Source: JANRKN01 sp033763435
GTDB lineage: Bacteria > Planctomycetota > Phycisphaerae > Phycisphaerales > UBA1924
Length of the DNA stretch: 18,256 nt
NCBI GenBank assembly: GCA_033763435.1
Contig: JANRKN010000005.1
Location: 1 to 18,256, forward strand
Direction of reading: 5' to 3'
Below are positions 1-7,713 of this stretch, in pieces. Below the pieces are notes generated by a model. That model saw nothing but the letters and a program-made list of their open reading frames with translations, did no database searches and was not told the DNA's origin. The stretch's first letter is position 1. Each line of letters opens with the position of its first letter. Made by a program: the position numbers and the translations under genes.

Positions 1-387
1 GCCGGCGCGGGCCGCGCTGCGAACATGATCCGCATGTCGATGCGGTACACCGCCCCGCCCGAGAAGCCGGGCCAGCCCGTTCGACCGGCCGCGAAGTGGC
101 TCTTCGAGGTCGATCCCGGCTACCGCGGGTCGTTGCCGAGCATTCCGCCCTTCAACAACTCGCACACGTACGTGGACGTTGGACGCAACGGCGTGCGAGT
201 CGACGCTGACTGGCGGCCAGCCGGTTCAACTGGCTGGCAGTACTACGGCGGACAAACCTCAGGTCGCCAGGGCGAAAACAACATCGCCCGCTTCAATCCC
301 TTCTACCTGCCGTCAGGCGCGGTTGAGATCCGCTTCCGCGCCAGCGGCTTCAGCGATCGCGTCGTGCGGATCGACATCCCACGGTGA
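1..387 (+). CDS. C-terminal part of an unrecognised protein (5' end outside window)
   Basis: The reading frame is open from the first base and ends at TGA 385-387, giving about 128 residues. Methionine codons occur at 25, 34 and 40 but none has a clear ribosome binding site, so the gene most likely begins left of the window. I do not recognise the family. The visible part has no transmembrane segment. It alternates Gly/Pro/Asn-rich turns with short beta-type stretches (for example VEIRFRASGF and RVVRIDIPR near the end), which suggests an extracytoplasmic beta-sandwich domain at the C-terminus of a larger protein; that is inference only. A strong intrinsic terminator begins 20 bases after the stop, which supports this being a real, transcribed gene end. 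Confidence 0.6.
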   Translation, partial: AGAGRAANMIRMSMRYTAPPEKPGQPVRPAAKWLFEVDPGYRGSLPSIPPFNNSHTYVDVGRNGVRVDADWRPAGSTGWQYYGGQTSGRQGENNIARFNPFYLPSGAVEIRFRASGFSDRVVRIDIPR

Positions 388-406
388 TCTACAGGACACA
401 GACGCC

Positions 407-437
407 CAAGGGCCCCTCACTTTCGAGGGGCCCTTTT
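407..437 (+). terminator. Rho-independent terminator after the first gene
   Basis: A perfect 9-bp GC-rich stem, GGGCCCCTC at 410-418 paired with GAGGGGCCC at 425-433, has a six-base loop and is followed by TTTT at 434-437. Flanking A/T bases can extend the stem by two pairs. It lies 20 bp after the upstream stop codon. Read from the other strand the trailing T run is only two bases, so it should end plus-strand transcripts much better than those of the convergent gene at 592-1350. Confidence 0.9.
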
Positions 438-591
438 CGCTGGAAGGGACAGACAGCGCCCGAGCCTCAACGCGGCCTTGTGCGCATCTCGCCAGTGCGC
501 CCGATTCGCTCGCAAAATGAAAGAAGCGCAGCGTTCGTGCGGAACGCCGCGCCCCGGAGGGAGACGTAGTGCCAGCGCAGTCGCCGCCGAT

Positions 592-1350
592 TCAGTCGCC
601 GTAGATCCCGCCCCAACCGGCCATCTGCTGCTCGTAGGCGCGGATGGCATCCTGGCGCGCCGCCTCGGCTTCGTCGAAGCGCGGGCGCGCGAGCGGCGCG
701 TATCCGCCGTTCCACCCTGGCGCGCGGAGCACGATCGGGCGCTCAGTGGAAAGCCCTGCGACCCATGCATCGAGCGCCGCCGTCGAAGGTGGCTGACTTG
801 CACGAGCCTGCGCGATGGCCGCCTGCTCCTCGCGGCGGAACTGCTCTGCACGAGCGACCTGAGCGCGAAGGCCCGCCAGCACCTTCGCCCGATCAGCGCT
901 CGGCCCGACCGCCCACGCGGGCTCGACGATCGGCTGCGGCTTCGGAGTCGAGCGTGCCTTGGCGCGCGCCTGCACCGATTCCAGAGCCTTCGCGAACTCC
1001 TCGCCCAGTGACTGCGCCTCCACACCGGTCGGCATCGGCCCCGACAGCGCCTCGCGCACCTCGGGAGGCAGCTTCTCAAGGATCTCCGGCGGAAGCGAGG
1101 ACGCGATCGTCGTGGGCGCCGCGGGTGCACGCGACTCCGCCGATGCCGCGCGAGCCTCACGCGCACTCTGCGCCTCAATCTCAGCCTTCCTCACCTCCGC
1201 GTCGGCCATGGCCTTGAGCGAATCGGCGATGCTCGCCGACTGCGCACGCGCCATGAGCATCCACCCACCCGTCGCGGCCAGCGCAGAGAACAAGCCCGCT
1301 GCCCCGAACGCCAGTCCGCGACCAAAGACCCTTCGGCGATTCCTTTCCAT
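592..1350 (-). CDS. Hypothetical single-pass membrane protein, Ala/Pro-rich
   Basis: This 252-residue protein has no family I recognise. The start at 1350 is preceded by AAAGGGAG, nine bases upstream, and opens with a basic stretch (MERNRRRVFGRG) followed by a hydrophobic segment at about residues 11-34. That looks like an N-in signal anchor or an uncleaved signal. The frame continues upstream for 82 codons, but that extension is Cys/Arg/Trp-rich low-quality sequence and is rejected as coding. Residues about 35-70 are Ala/Glu/Lys/Arg-rich and could form a coiled coil. A middle part (SLPPEILEKLPPEVREALSG) has paired LPPE motifs, and the C-terminal third is Ala/Arg/Glu-rich and helical, ending WGGIYGD. 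It probably sits in the inner membrane with a periplasmic helical region. It is divergent from the helicase gene, and no partner is visible. Confidence 0.7.
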   Translation of the reverse strand: MERNRRRVFGRGLAFGAAGLFSALAATGGWMLMARAQSASIADSLKAMADAEVRKAEIEAQSAREARAASAESRAPAAPTTIASSLPPEILEKLPPEVREALSGPMPTGVEAQSLGEEFAKALESVQARAKARSTPKPQPIVEPAWAVGPSADRAKVLAGLRAQVARAEQFRREEQAAIAQARASQPPSTAALDAWVAGLSTERPIVLRAPGWNGGYAPLARPRFDEAEAARQDAIRAYEQQMAGWGGIYGD

Positions 1351-1691
1351 CCTGACACACTCCCTTTGCTGCTCGGCTCGCACGCGCAAGCCGCCCCTCC
1401 AGGACCAGAAGCGTGATCCGAGTCGCTGACCCGTACACAACTCAAAGGATCCCGGACAGAAGGGCGCGAGGTCCGACGAACCCTCCGGTCTGACTCTCCA
1501 CGGTTGGCGCTGGGCTCGGGGGCACTGTCGGCGCTCGGGAGCGGGCAAGCACCACGACAGGCCCGCGGCCGAAGGTGGGCCGCAGGCGTTGTACACTGTT
1601 GACTTATGTCACCGTAACGTCCGCCCACGGCGCGGGGCCCCCTCGCGCAGTCATCGGCGGACGGATCCGGACGTGAGGTGAGGAGCGGTCC
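1351..1691. other. Divergent intergenic region between the membrane protein and the helicase-nuclease
   Basis: This 341-bp stretch has no convincing coding sequence and must hold the promoters of both divergent genes. Most of it is GC-rich. An AT-richer island at about 1588-1620 contains TTGTACAC and TTGACT hexamers and a small palindrome (listed separately). A 6-bp hairpin (GCGGCC 1565-1570 with GGCCGC 1578-1583) lies just left of the island. At 1680-1685 the sequence GAGGAG is a good Shine-Dalgarno element six bases from the helicase ATG. No complete -35/-10 pair with normal spacing could be fixed for either direction. Confidence 0.5.
1600..1611. promoter_or_regulatory. Candidate operator palindrome upstream of the helicase gene
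   Basis: TGACTTATGTCA is an inverted repeat of two TGAC/GTCA arms around TTAT. It lies in the only AT-richer patch of the divergent intergenic region, 80 bases before the helicase start. Position and symmetry suggest a regulator site or a promoter element, but the arms are only four bases long, so chance is a serious alternative. No regulator can be named. Confidence 0.25.
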
Positions 1692-4600
1692 ATGGCTTCC
1701 GAGTCAGAGCGCGAAGAGTCCCGGGCAGAGCCCGGCCAGCCCGTCCGACTGTCGATCGAGGCGGTCGAGAGCGTGAACTTCGCGATGCACCAGAACGACG
1801 TGCCCGTTGTGCGCTCTGTGCGGATCGAGAACGCCTCGGAGCGCACGCTGCGTGACCTGCGCGTGCGGATCAGCGCGAGCAGGCCGATCTTCACGCCGTG
1901 GGAGTCGCGGCTGGATGCACTGGCGCCGGGCCTTGCCCACCGGCTGGACTCGATCGACCTTGCGCTTGACCCGAACGTCCTGTGCAATCAGGCCGAGCGC
2001 GAGCGCCTGCGGCTGGACGTGGAGATTCTCGCGGGTGAAGAGCCTCTCGCGTCGGCCGCCGCGCCGCTCGACCTGCTGGCGTTCAACGAGTGGACGGGCG
2101 CCGGGGGCTTGTCGGATCTCATCGCCGCGTTCGTCACGCCCAACCATCCGAGCGTCGAGGCGCTGGTCGCGGAGACGCGCGACGCGCTGGGCCGGATGAC
2201 CGGCGACCCCTCGCTCTCGGGCTATCAGGCGCAGGACCCGGCGCGCGTGAGCCTCACGGTGCAGGCGGCCGCGTCGGCGTTCCGCGCGCGAGAGATCGGC
2301 TACGTCAACCCGCCCGCCAGCTTCGAGCGCACGGGGCAGAAAGTCCGCTCGGCGGATCAGGTGCTCGATGGGCGGCTGGGCACGTGCCTTGACCTGGCCG
2401 TGGTCTTCGCGTCGATCCTCGAACAGATCGGGCTGCACCCGCTGATCGTGCTGCTCAAGGGCCACGCATTCGTCGGCGTGTGGCTCCGGCCCGAGCGATT
2501 CCCGCAGACCGTGGTCGACGATCGCGCGATCGTGCTCAAGCGCGTGCAACTGCGCGAGATGATGCTGATCGAAACGGTCGCGCTGGTCGCGGGCGTCTCG
2601 GCCGACTTCCGCAGCGTGCAGGAACAGGCCGAGCGAAGGCTGCTCGCGCCCGACGAGTTCGTCTGCGTTGTCGATCTTGCGGCCTGTCGGCGCGAGGGCA
2701 TCCGGCCCTTGCCCTCGCGGCTGTCGGTCGCGGGCGGGTATCAGGTCGCGCCCGCTGAGACGAACCCGACGCCCGGGGCGAGCGTGGTCGAGCAGCCGGT
2801 TGAGAGCGCCGCTCCGCGCGAGCGTTCGGGCCGTACGCGCCGGGCGGGTGAGTCACTCCCGGCAGACTTCCCCGCGGAGGCGGGCGAGCGGCTGGAGGTG
2901 TGGAAGCGCAAGCTGCTCGACCTTTCGCTGCGCAATCGCCTTCTGAACTACAAGGAAACCAAGCGCTCGGTGCCGCTGCTCGTGCCCGATGCCGCGGCGT
3001 TCGAGGACCTGCTCGCCGATGGGCAGCGGTTCCGGCTCTCGCCTCGCGCGGAAGCCCTCGGCGGGGCGCGCGATGCGCAGGCCGAGTCGCGGCGCGTGGG
3101 CACCGACGCCGAGAAGCGCAAGCTGCTGGAGCTGATGCGCGAGGGACGCCTCGCGTCGTCGCTCGCACCCGCGGACCTGAGCGCCCGGCTGCTGCAGATC
3201 TATCGCGACGCGCGGACGAGCATCGAAGAGAGCGGCATGAGCACGCTGTACGTCGCGGTGGGCAGCCTGGTGTGGTACCAGAGCGAGTCGAGCGACGTGC
3301 CGCTGGTTGCGCCGCTGGTGCTTGTGCCCGCGGTGCTGCAGCGCGACGTCGCCGGGCAGGAGTTCTCGCTCGAGCGCGCGGACGAGGAAGTCCGCGTGAA
3401 CGTGACGCTGCTGGAGATGCTCCGCGAGCAGTTCGGGATCGACGGCTCGCACCTCGCGCGCCTCGAGCAGGACGATTCGGGGTACGACATCCGGTCGATG
3501 ATCAACGGGTTCATCGAGCTCGTGAAGGCCGTGCCGCGCTGGGAGGTGCGCGAGGACGCGGTGCTCTCGCACTTCTCCTTCGCCAAGTTCATGATGTGGG
3601 CCGACCTGGAAGTCCGCTCGGCGCAGATCGCCTCGAACAAGGTCGTGCGCCGACTGCTCGACCGCGCAAGCCCCGTGCCGCTCGCGGAGATCGAGCCGAT
3701 CAACGAGCCCGACCGCCCCACGCCGCCGGGCGGCCCGGTGCCCGCGCTCGACGCCGACTCTTCGCAGCTCGCGGCCGTACACGCCGCGATGGGCGGGCGC
3801 ACGTTCGTCCTGCAGGGGCCCCCGGGCACAGGCAAATCGCAGACGATCACCAACATGCTCGCCTCGGCGATCGCGTCGGGCAAGCGTGTGCTGTTCGTCG
3901 CCGAGAAGATGGCCGCGCTGAGCGTCGTGAAGAGCCGGCTCGCGCGCCTGGGGCTCGGGCCATTCTGCCTCGAGCTTCACTCGACCAAGTCGGGCAAGCG
4001 CGAGGTAATGAATCAGCTTCGCGAGGCGCTCGAAACCCCGCGCGAGGCTGAGCCCGGCGAGTGGGCCGAGCGCGTGCGCGAGGTTGAGTCCGCGCGTGAG
4101 GAGCTTCATGGCTATGCCCGGGCGCTCCACTCGGTGCGCGAGTCGGGCGAGACGGTCTACGGCGCGATCGGGCGTGCGGCACGGCTCTCGGGCGCGCCAC
4201 GGGTGAACCTGCCGATCTCCGAACCGGCTCGGGTCACGCGCGAGTCGCTCGCACGGATGCGCGAGAAGCTCGCGGAACTGGTGCGCGCCGCGAGCGCCGC
4301 GGGTGAGCTCGCGACCCATCCGCTGCGCGGGCTCGGCGTTCGCGCGTGGCGACCGGGCCTCGCCGACGAGATCCGCGAGAGCGCCGAGCGGCTGGAACAG
4401 CGCGCGCTGGAGCTTCGCGATGCCGCCGCCGGGATGCTCGCGCTGCTGGGCGACGATCCCGCGCAATCGCAGAGCCGGGCGGATGACCTGACGGCCTCCG
4501 AGCTGGCGTGGCTCACCAAGGTCGCGTCGATGCTTCTCAAGGGCGGCGCGACGAATGAGTCCGCGCTGCACGGGCGAGGGTTCAGCGACCTCAAGGCGCG

Positions 4601-7600
4601 CGTCTCGGATGAGATCGCGCTGGGCGCTCGGACCGATGAAGCGTTCGCCGCGCTGAGCGCGCGTTATCGCGAGACGCTCCTGACCGCCGACCTCGCGGGC
4701 ATGCAGGCCGCGGCGCAGCGCGCCCGGGCTTCGGGCTGGCCCATGCGGTGGTTCCGCACGCGCGGCGTGCTCGCGGCGCTGCGCGCGCACGCGCTCGACC
4801 CTCAGGCGCCGATCGCCGATCCGCTGGCCGACATTCTCGCGGCCTCACAGGTGCGCGATGCGCGAGCGCGCCTGAGCGCGCCAGACTGTGCGGGGCGCTC
4901 GTTGATCGGCGCACGCTGGGGCACGCCGGGCGCATGGGCCGAGGCGTCGCGCACGCTCGAGTGGCTCGAGCAGATGCGCACGCTGCTGGCGTCGAGGCCC
5001 GAGATCGGCGCGCTGGAAGACGCGACAACCGACGCGGTTGTTCGCCTCGCCTGCGCAGGTGAAGAGCGCCTCGCGCCCGGCGCGCCCGCGCGCGGACGGC
5101 TGGAGCGCATGGGCGAATCCGCACGCGCGTTCGACGAGGCCTTCGCCGCGCTGAAGGCCTCGGGCGCCGTGCGCCGCTCCGAGATCGCGGACGATCAGAC
5201 GCAGGGCCTGCTCGGGCTCGTGGTCGGGGCGGTCCGTCGCTGGCTGGGCGCGCTGGATCTGCTCCCGGACTGGTGCGCCTGGCGCGAGGCCGAGGCGCTC
5301 GAGGGCGCGCCCGAGCTGGCGATGATCGCGCGTGCGCTCGCGGAGGGCAAGCTCGCGCCGGGCGATGCGCGCGCCGCGTTCGAGCGCAGCTTTGCGCTGC
5401 TCTGGCTCGCGGACGTGTTCAAGGGTGACGCGATGCTCTCGCGCTTCTCGCTGAGCAGGCAGACGCTGACGGTCGAGCGCTTCCGCGCGAGCGACGAGGC
5501 GCTGGTGAGGCTGGGCGCGACCGTGGTCAAGGCCCGGCGCCAGCAGGCCGCGCCTGCGCCGACGATCGATCAGGCCAACCCGGACTCGGAGCTGGGCGTG
5601 CTCAAGCGCCAGCTCGCGCTGCAGCGTCGGCACATGCCGGTGCGGAGGCTGATCGAGAAGCTGCCCAACGTGCTGCCGCGCCTGAAGCCCTGCTGGCTGA
5701 TGAGCCCCTTGTCGGTCGCGCAGTATCTGGACCCCAAGCTGCCGCCGTTTGACCTGGTGGTGTTCGACGAGGCCTCGCAGATCCCCGCGTGGGACGCGAT
5801 CGGGGCGCTGGCGCGCGGCGCCGAGGCCGTGATCGTCGGCGATTCCAAGCAGCTCCCGCCCACCAACTTCTTCGACAAGGTCGAGTCGGGCGAGGCCGAG
5901 GACGACTCGGACTTTGCCGAGCTCGAGAGCATCCTCGACGAGGCGACCGCGTCGAACCTTCCCACGCTCTCGCTGCGCTGGCACTACCGCAGCCGGCACG
6001 AGAGCCTCATCGCGTTCAGCAATCATCACTACTACGACAACACGCTGCTGACATTCCCCTCGCCCGAGGCGACGGTGCCGGGCCTGGGGGTGTCGATGGT
6101 CTACCTGCCCGAGGGGCGCTACGACAAGGCCGGCTCGCGCACGAACAGGCTCGAGGCCGAGGCGGTCGTCGCGGAGGTCGTGCGTCGGCTCACGTCCGAA
6201 GATCGCGGGCGCTTCAGCCTCGGCGTCGTGACGTTCAGCATGGCCCAGCAGCGGCTCGTCGAGGACCTGCTCGACGCCCAGCGCCGCGCGCACCCGGAGA
6301 TCGAGCGCTTCTTCGGCTCGGGCGTCGACGAGCCCGTGTTCGTCAAGAACCTCGAGAACGTGCAGGGAGACGAGCGCGACGTGATCCTCTTCTCGATCTG
6401 CTACGGCCCGCATGGCGAGGGCCAGGTCTCGATGAACTTCGGGCCCATCAACCGCCAGGGCGGCGAGCGTCGGCTCAACGTCGCGATCACGCGCGCCCGG
6501 CGCGAGGTCATGGTGTTCAGCTCGCTGAGGCCCGAGCAGATCGATCTGTCGCGGACGCGGGCGACGGGCGCCGCGCATCTGCGGTCGTTCCTCGACTACG
6601 CGCTGCGGGGTCCGCGCGCGATCCTCGAGGCCGCGCGGCCGGGTGAGTCGACCGAATCGCCCTTCGAAGAGGCCGTGCGCGAGGCGCTTGTCGCGCGGGG
6701 ACACCTCGTCGACGTGCAGGTCGGCTGCTCGGGATACCGCATCGACCTTGCGATCAAGGATCCCGCCTGCCCCGGGCGCTACGTGCTCGGCATCGAGTGC
6801 GACGGCGCGTCGTACCACAGCTCGCGCTCGGCGCGCGACCGCGACCGCCTCCGCGAGCAGGTCCTCAGGGGTCTCGGCTGGCGGCTGCACCGCGTCTGGT
6901 CCACCGATTGGTTCCAAAGCCCCGAGCGCGCGCTCGCGCGGATCGAATCGGCCATCGCGCAGGCACTCACGGCGCAGACGACGCCCCCGGCCTCCCCACC
7001 ACCACCACCTTCTCCACCTTCCTCACCCTCCCCACCTTCGACATCCACCGCGCCATCTTCGCCAACCTCGGCCTCGCACGATGCCGCGAGCGACTCGGCC
7101 CCCGCGGCCGAGCCTCCGCCTCTGAAGGGAAGCGAGGAGTACGCGCAAGCGAAGCTCCCGCGCGCGCGGCGCGAGTCTGAGGCGCTGCGCGAGGGGCGCG
7201 CGCTCGCGCAGGTCGCCGACGACGTCGTCGCGATCGTGAATCAGGAATCGCCCGTCCATGCCGACCGCGTGCGCCAAGCGATCGCCGAGGCGTGGGGCAT
7301 CGAGCGGCTCACGGCCCGCGCGCGCGAGGTGATCGATCGCGCGATCGATCAGGCGCGGACCACCGGCGGACTCTCCGCCGACGGCGAGTTCCTGCTGGGC
7401 CCGGTCGCGCTCGGCGCGCAGTTCCGTGTTCCCTCCGCGCGCGAGGACTGGTCGCGGCCCATCGAGCAGATCCACCCCGCCGAGCTTGCCGCCGCGGCGC
7501 GTGCGATCCTCGAGCGTGACTTCAGCATGCCCATCGACTCGCTCTGCGCCGAGGTCGCGCGGCTCTTCGGCGCCCAGCGCGTTACCGCGCGCCTCGAGCC

Positions 7601-7676
7601 CTTCCTGCGCGCAGGGATCGACACGCTCGCGCGATCAGGCCGCTGCCGGATCGAGGGCGAGACGGTGTCGATCTGA
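1692..7676 (+). CDS. DUF4011 / SF1 helicase / Vsr-like nuclease / DUF3320 protein with transglutaminase-like domain (Hhe-type defence candidate)
   Basis: 1994-residue multidomain cytoplasmic DNA-acting protein. AGGAG lies six bases before the ATG. In order: an N-terminal beta-rich region to about residue 130; a transglutaminase-like fold around residues 200-290, with GTCLDL (Cys232) and GHAFVGVWL (His258); DUF4011 from Trp404 (WKRKLLDLSLRNRLLNY); then a split SF1 helicase. Helicase motifs are GPPGTGKS (Lys715), FDEASQ (Asp1359-Glu1360), GDSKQLPP (1383-1390), WHYRSRH (Arg1433), ENVQGDE (Gln1558) and AITRAR (Arg1601, Arg1603). A long alpha-helical insertion separates Walker A from Walker B. Residues about 1656-1760 are a Vsr/MTES_1575-type nuclease with RIDLAI (Asp1685) and GIECDG (Glu1702, Asp1704). 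A Pro/Ser linker (about 1764-1811) leads to the C-terminal DUF3320 winged-helix-like domain. All key motifs look intact. Proteins of the DUF4011-helicase-Vsr type were reported as a single-gene anti-phage system (Hhe, Gao et al. 2020, from memory). Defence is therefore the likely role, but it is inferred from family. Confidence 0.93.
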   Translation: MASESEREESRAEPGQPVRLSIEAVESVNFAMHQNDVPVVRSVRIENASERTLRDLRVRISASRPIFTPWESRLDALAPGLAHRLDSIDLALDPNVLCNQAERERLRLDVEILAGEEPLASAAAPLDLLAFNEWTGAGGLSDLIAAFVTPNHPSVEALVAETRDALGRMTGDPSLSGYQAQDPARVSLTVQAAASAFRAREIGYVNPPASFERTGQKVRSADQVLDGRLGTCLDLAVVFASILEQIGLHPLIVLLKGHAFVGVWLRPERFPQTVVDDRAIVLKRVQLREMMLIETVALVAGVSADFRSVQEQAERRLLAPDEFVCVVDLAACRREGIRPLPSRLSVAGGYQVAPAETNPTPGASVVEQPVESAAPRERSGRTRRAGESLPADFPAEAGERLEVWKRKLLDLSLRNRLLNYKETKRSVPLLVPDAAAFEDLLADGQRFRLSPRAEALGGARDAQAESRRVGTDAEKRKLLELMREGRLASSLAPADLSARLLQIYRDARTSIEESGMSTLYVAVGSLVWYQSESSDVPLVAPLVLVPAVLQRDVAGQEFSLERADEEVRVNVTLLEMLREQFGIDGSHLARLEQDDSGYDIRSMINGFIELVKAVPRWEVREDAVLSHFSFAKFMMWADLEVRSAQIASNKVVRRLLDRASPVPLAEIEPINEPDRPTPPGGPVPALDADSSQLAAVHAAMGGRTFVLQGPPGTGKSQTITNMLASAIASGKRVLFVAEKMAALSVVKSRLARLGLGPFCLELHSTKSGKREVMNQLREALETPREAEPGEWAERVREVESAREELHGYARALHSVRESGETVYGAIGRAARLSGAPRVNLPISEPARVTRESLARMREKLAELVRAASAAGELATHPLRGLGVRAWRPGLADEIRESAERLEQRALELRDAAAGMLALLGDDPAQSQSRADDLTASELAWLTKVASMLLKGGATNESALHGRGFSDLKARVSDEIALGARTDEAFAALSARYRETLLTADLAGMQAAAQRARASGWPMRWFRTRGVLAALRAHALDPQAPIADPLADILAASQVRDARARLSAPDCAGRSLIGARWGTPGAWAEASRTLEWLEQMRTLLASRPEIGALEDATTDAVVRLACAGEERLAPGAPARGRLERMGESARAFDEAFAALKASGAVRRSEIADDQTQGLLGLVVGAVRRWLGALDLLPDWCAWREAEALEGAPELAMIARALAEGKLAPGDARAAFERSFALLWLADVFKGDAMLSRFSLSRQTLTVERFRASDEALVRLGATVVKARRQQAAPAPTIDQANPDSELGVLKRQLALQRRHMPVRRLIEKLPNVLPRLKPCWLMSPLSVAQYLDPKLPPFDLVVFDEASQIPAWDAIGALARGAEAVIVGDSKQLPPTNFFDKVESGEAEDDSDFAELESILDEATASNLPTLSLRWHYRSRHESLIAFSNHHYYDNTLLTFPSPEATVPGLGVSMVYLPEGRYDKAGSRTNRLEAEAVVAEVVRRLTSEDRGRFSLGVVTFSMAQQRLVEDLLDAQRRAHPEIERFFGSGVDEPVFVKNLENVQGDERDVILFSICYGPHGEGQVSMNFGPINRQGGERRLNVAITRARREVMVFSSLRPEQIDLSRTRATGAAHLRSFLDYALRGPRAILEAARPGESTESPFEEAVREALVARGHLVDVQVGCSGYRIDLAIKDPACPGRYVLGIECDGASYHSSRSARDRDRLREQVLRGLGWRLHRVWSTDWFQSPERALARIESAIAQALTAQTTPPASPPPPPSPPSSPSPPSTSTAPSSPTSASHDAASDSAPAAEPPPLKGSEEYAQAKLPRARRESEALREGRALAQVADDVVAIVNQESPVHADRVRQAIAEAWGIERLTARAREVIDRAIDQARTTGGLSADGEFLLGPVALGAQFRVPSAREDWSRPIEQIHPAELAAAARAILERDFSMPIDSLCAEVARLFGAQRVTARLEPFLRAGIDTLARSGRCRIEGETVSI
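6985..7075 (+). repeat. Low-complexity Pro/Ser-coding, strand-asymmetric C/T tract
   Basis: Inside the helicase gene, a run of CCN and TCN codons encodes the Pro/Ser linker between the nuclease and DUF3320 domains. The plus strand is nearly all C, T and A with few G, so the minus strand has many short G runs. It is simple-sequence DNA that is prone to length change. The linker is probably flexible and unstructured, joining two folded domains. Confidence 0.7.
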
Positions 7677-7697
7677 CGTGCAACGGCGTGGTCCGCT

Positions 7698-7711
7698 CGC
7701 GGCGAACCGCG
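7698..7711. other. Small hairpin between the convergent helicase and katG genes
   Basis: CGCGG (7698-7702) pairs with CCGCG (7707-7711) around a CGAA loop, in the 37-bp gap between the convergent stop codons; its last base lies just before the katG stop at 7714-7716. There is no T run on either side, so it is at most a weak termination or transcript-end structure, and a chance 5-bp stem is possible in such GC-rich sequence. Confidence 0.25.
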
Positions 7712-7713
7712 CG

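Noticed and set aside
1351..1596. 82-codon N-terminal extension of the minus-strand membrane protein
   Set aside because: The extension is Cys/Trp/Arg-rich with no pattern, whereas the ATG at 1350 has a ribosome binding site and opens directly into a signal anchor.
2853..6917. Long minus-strand open frames (645 and 690 codons) opposite the helicase-nuclease gene
   Set aside because: They are antisense to a gene with clear conserved motifs, are Arg/Ala/His-rich low-complexity sequence and show no domain; such frames are expected in GC-rich DNA.
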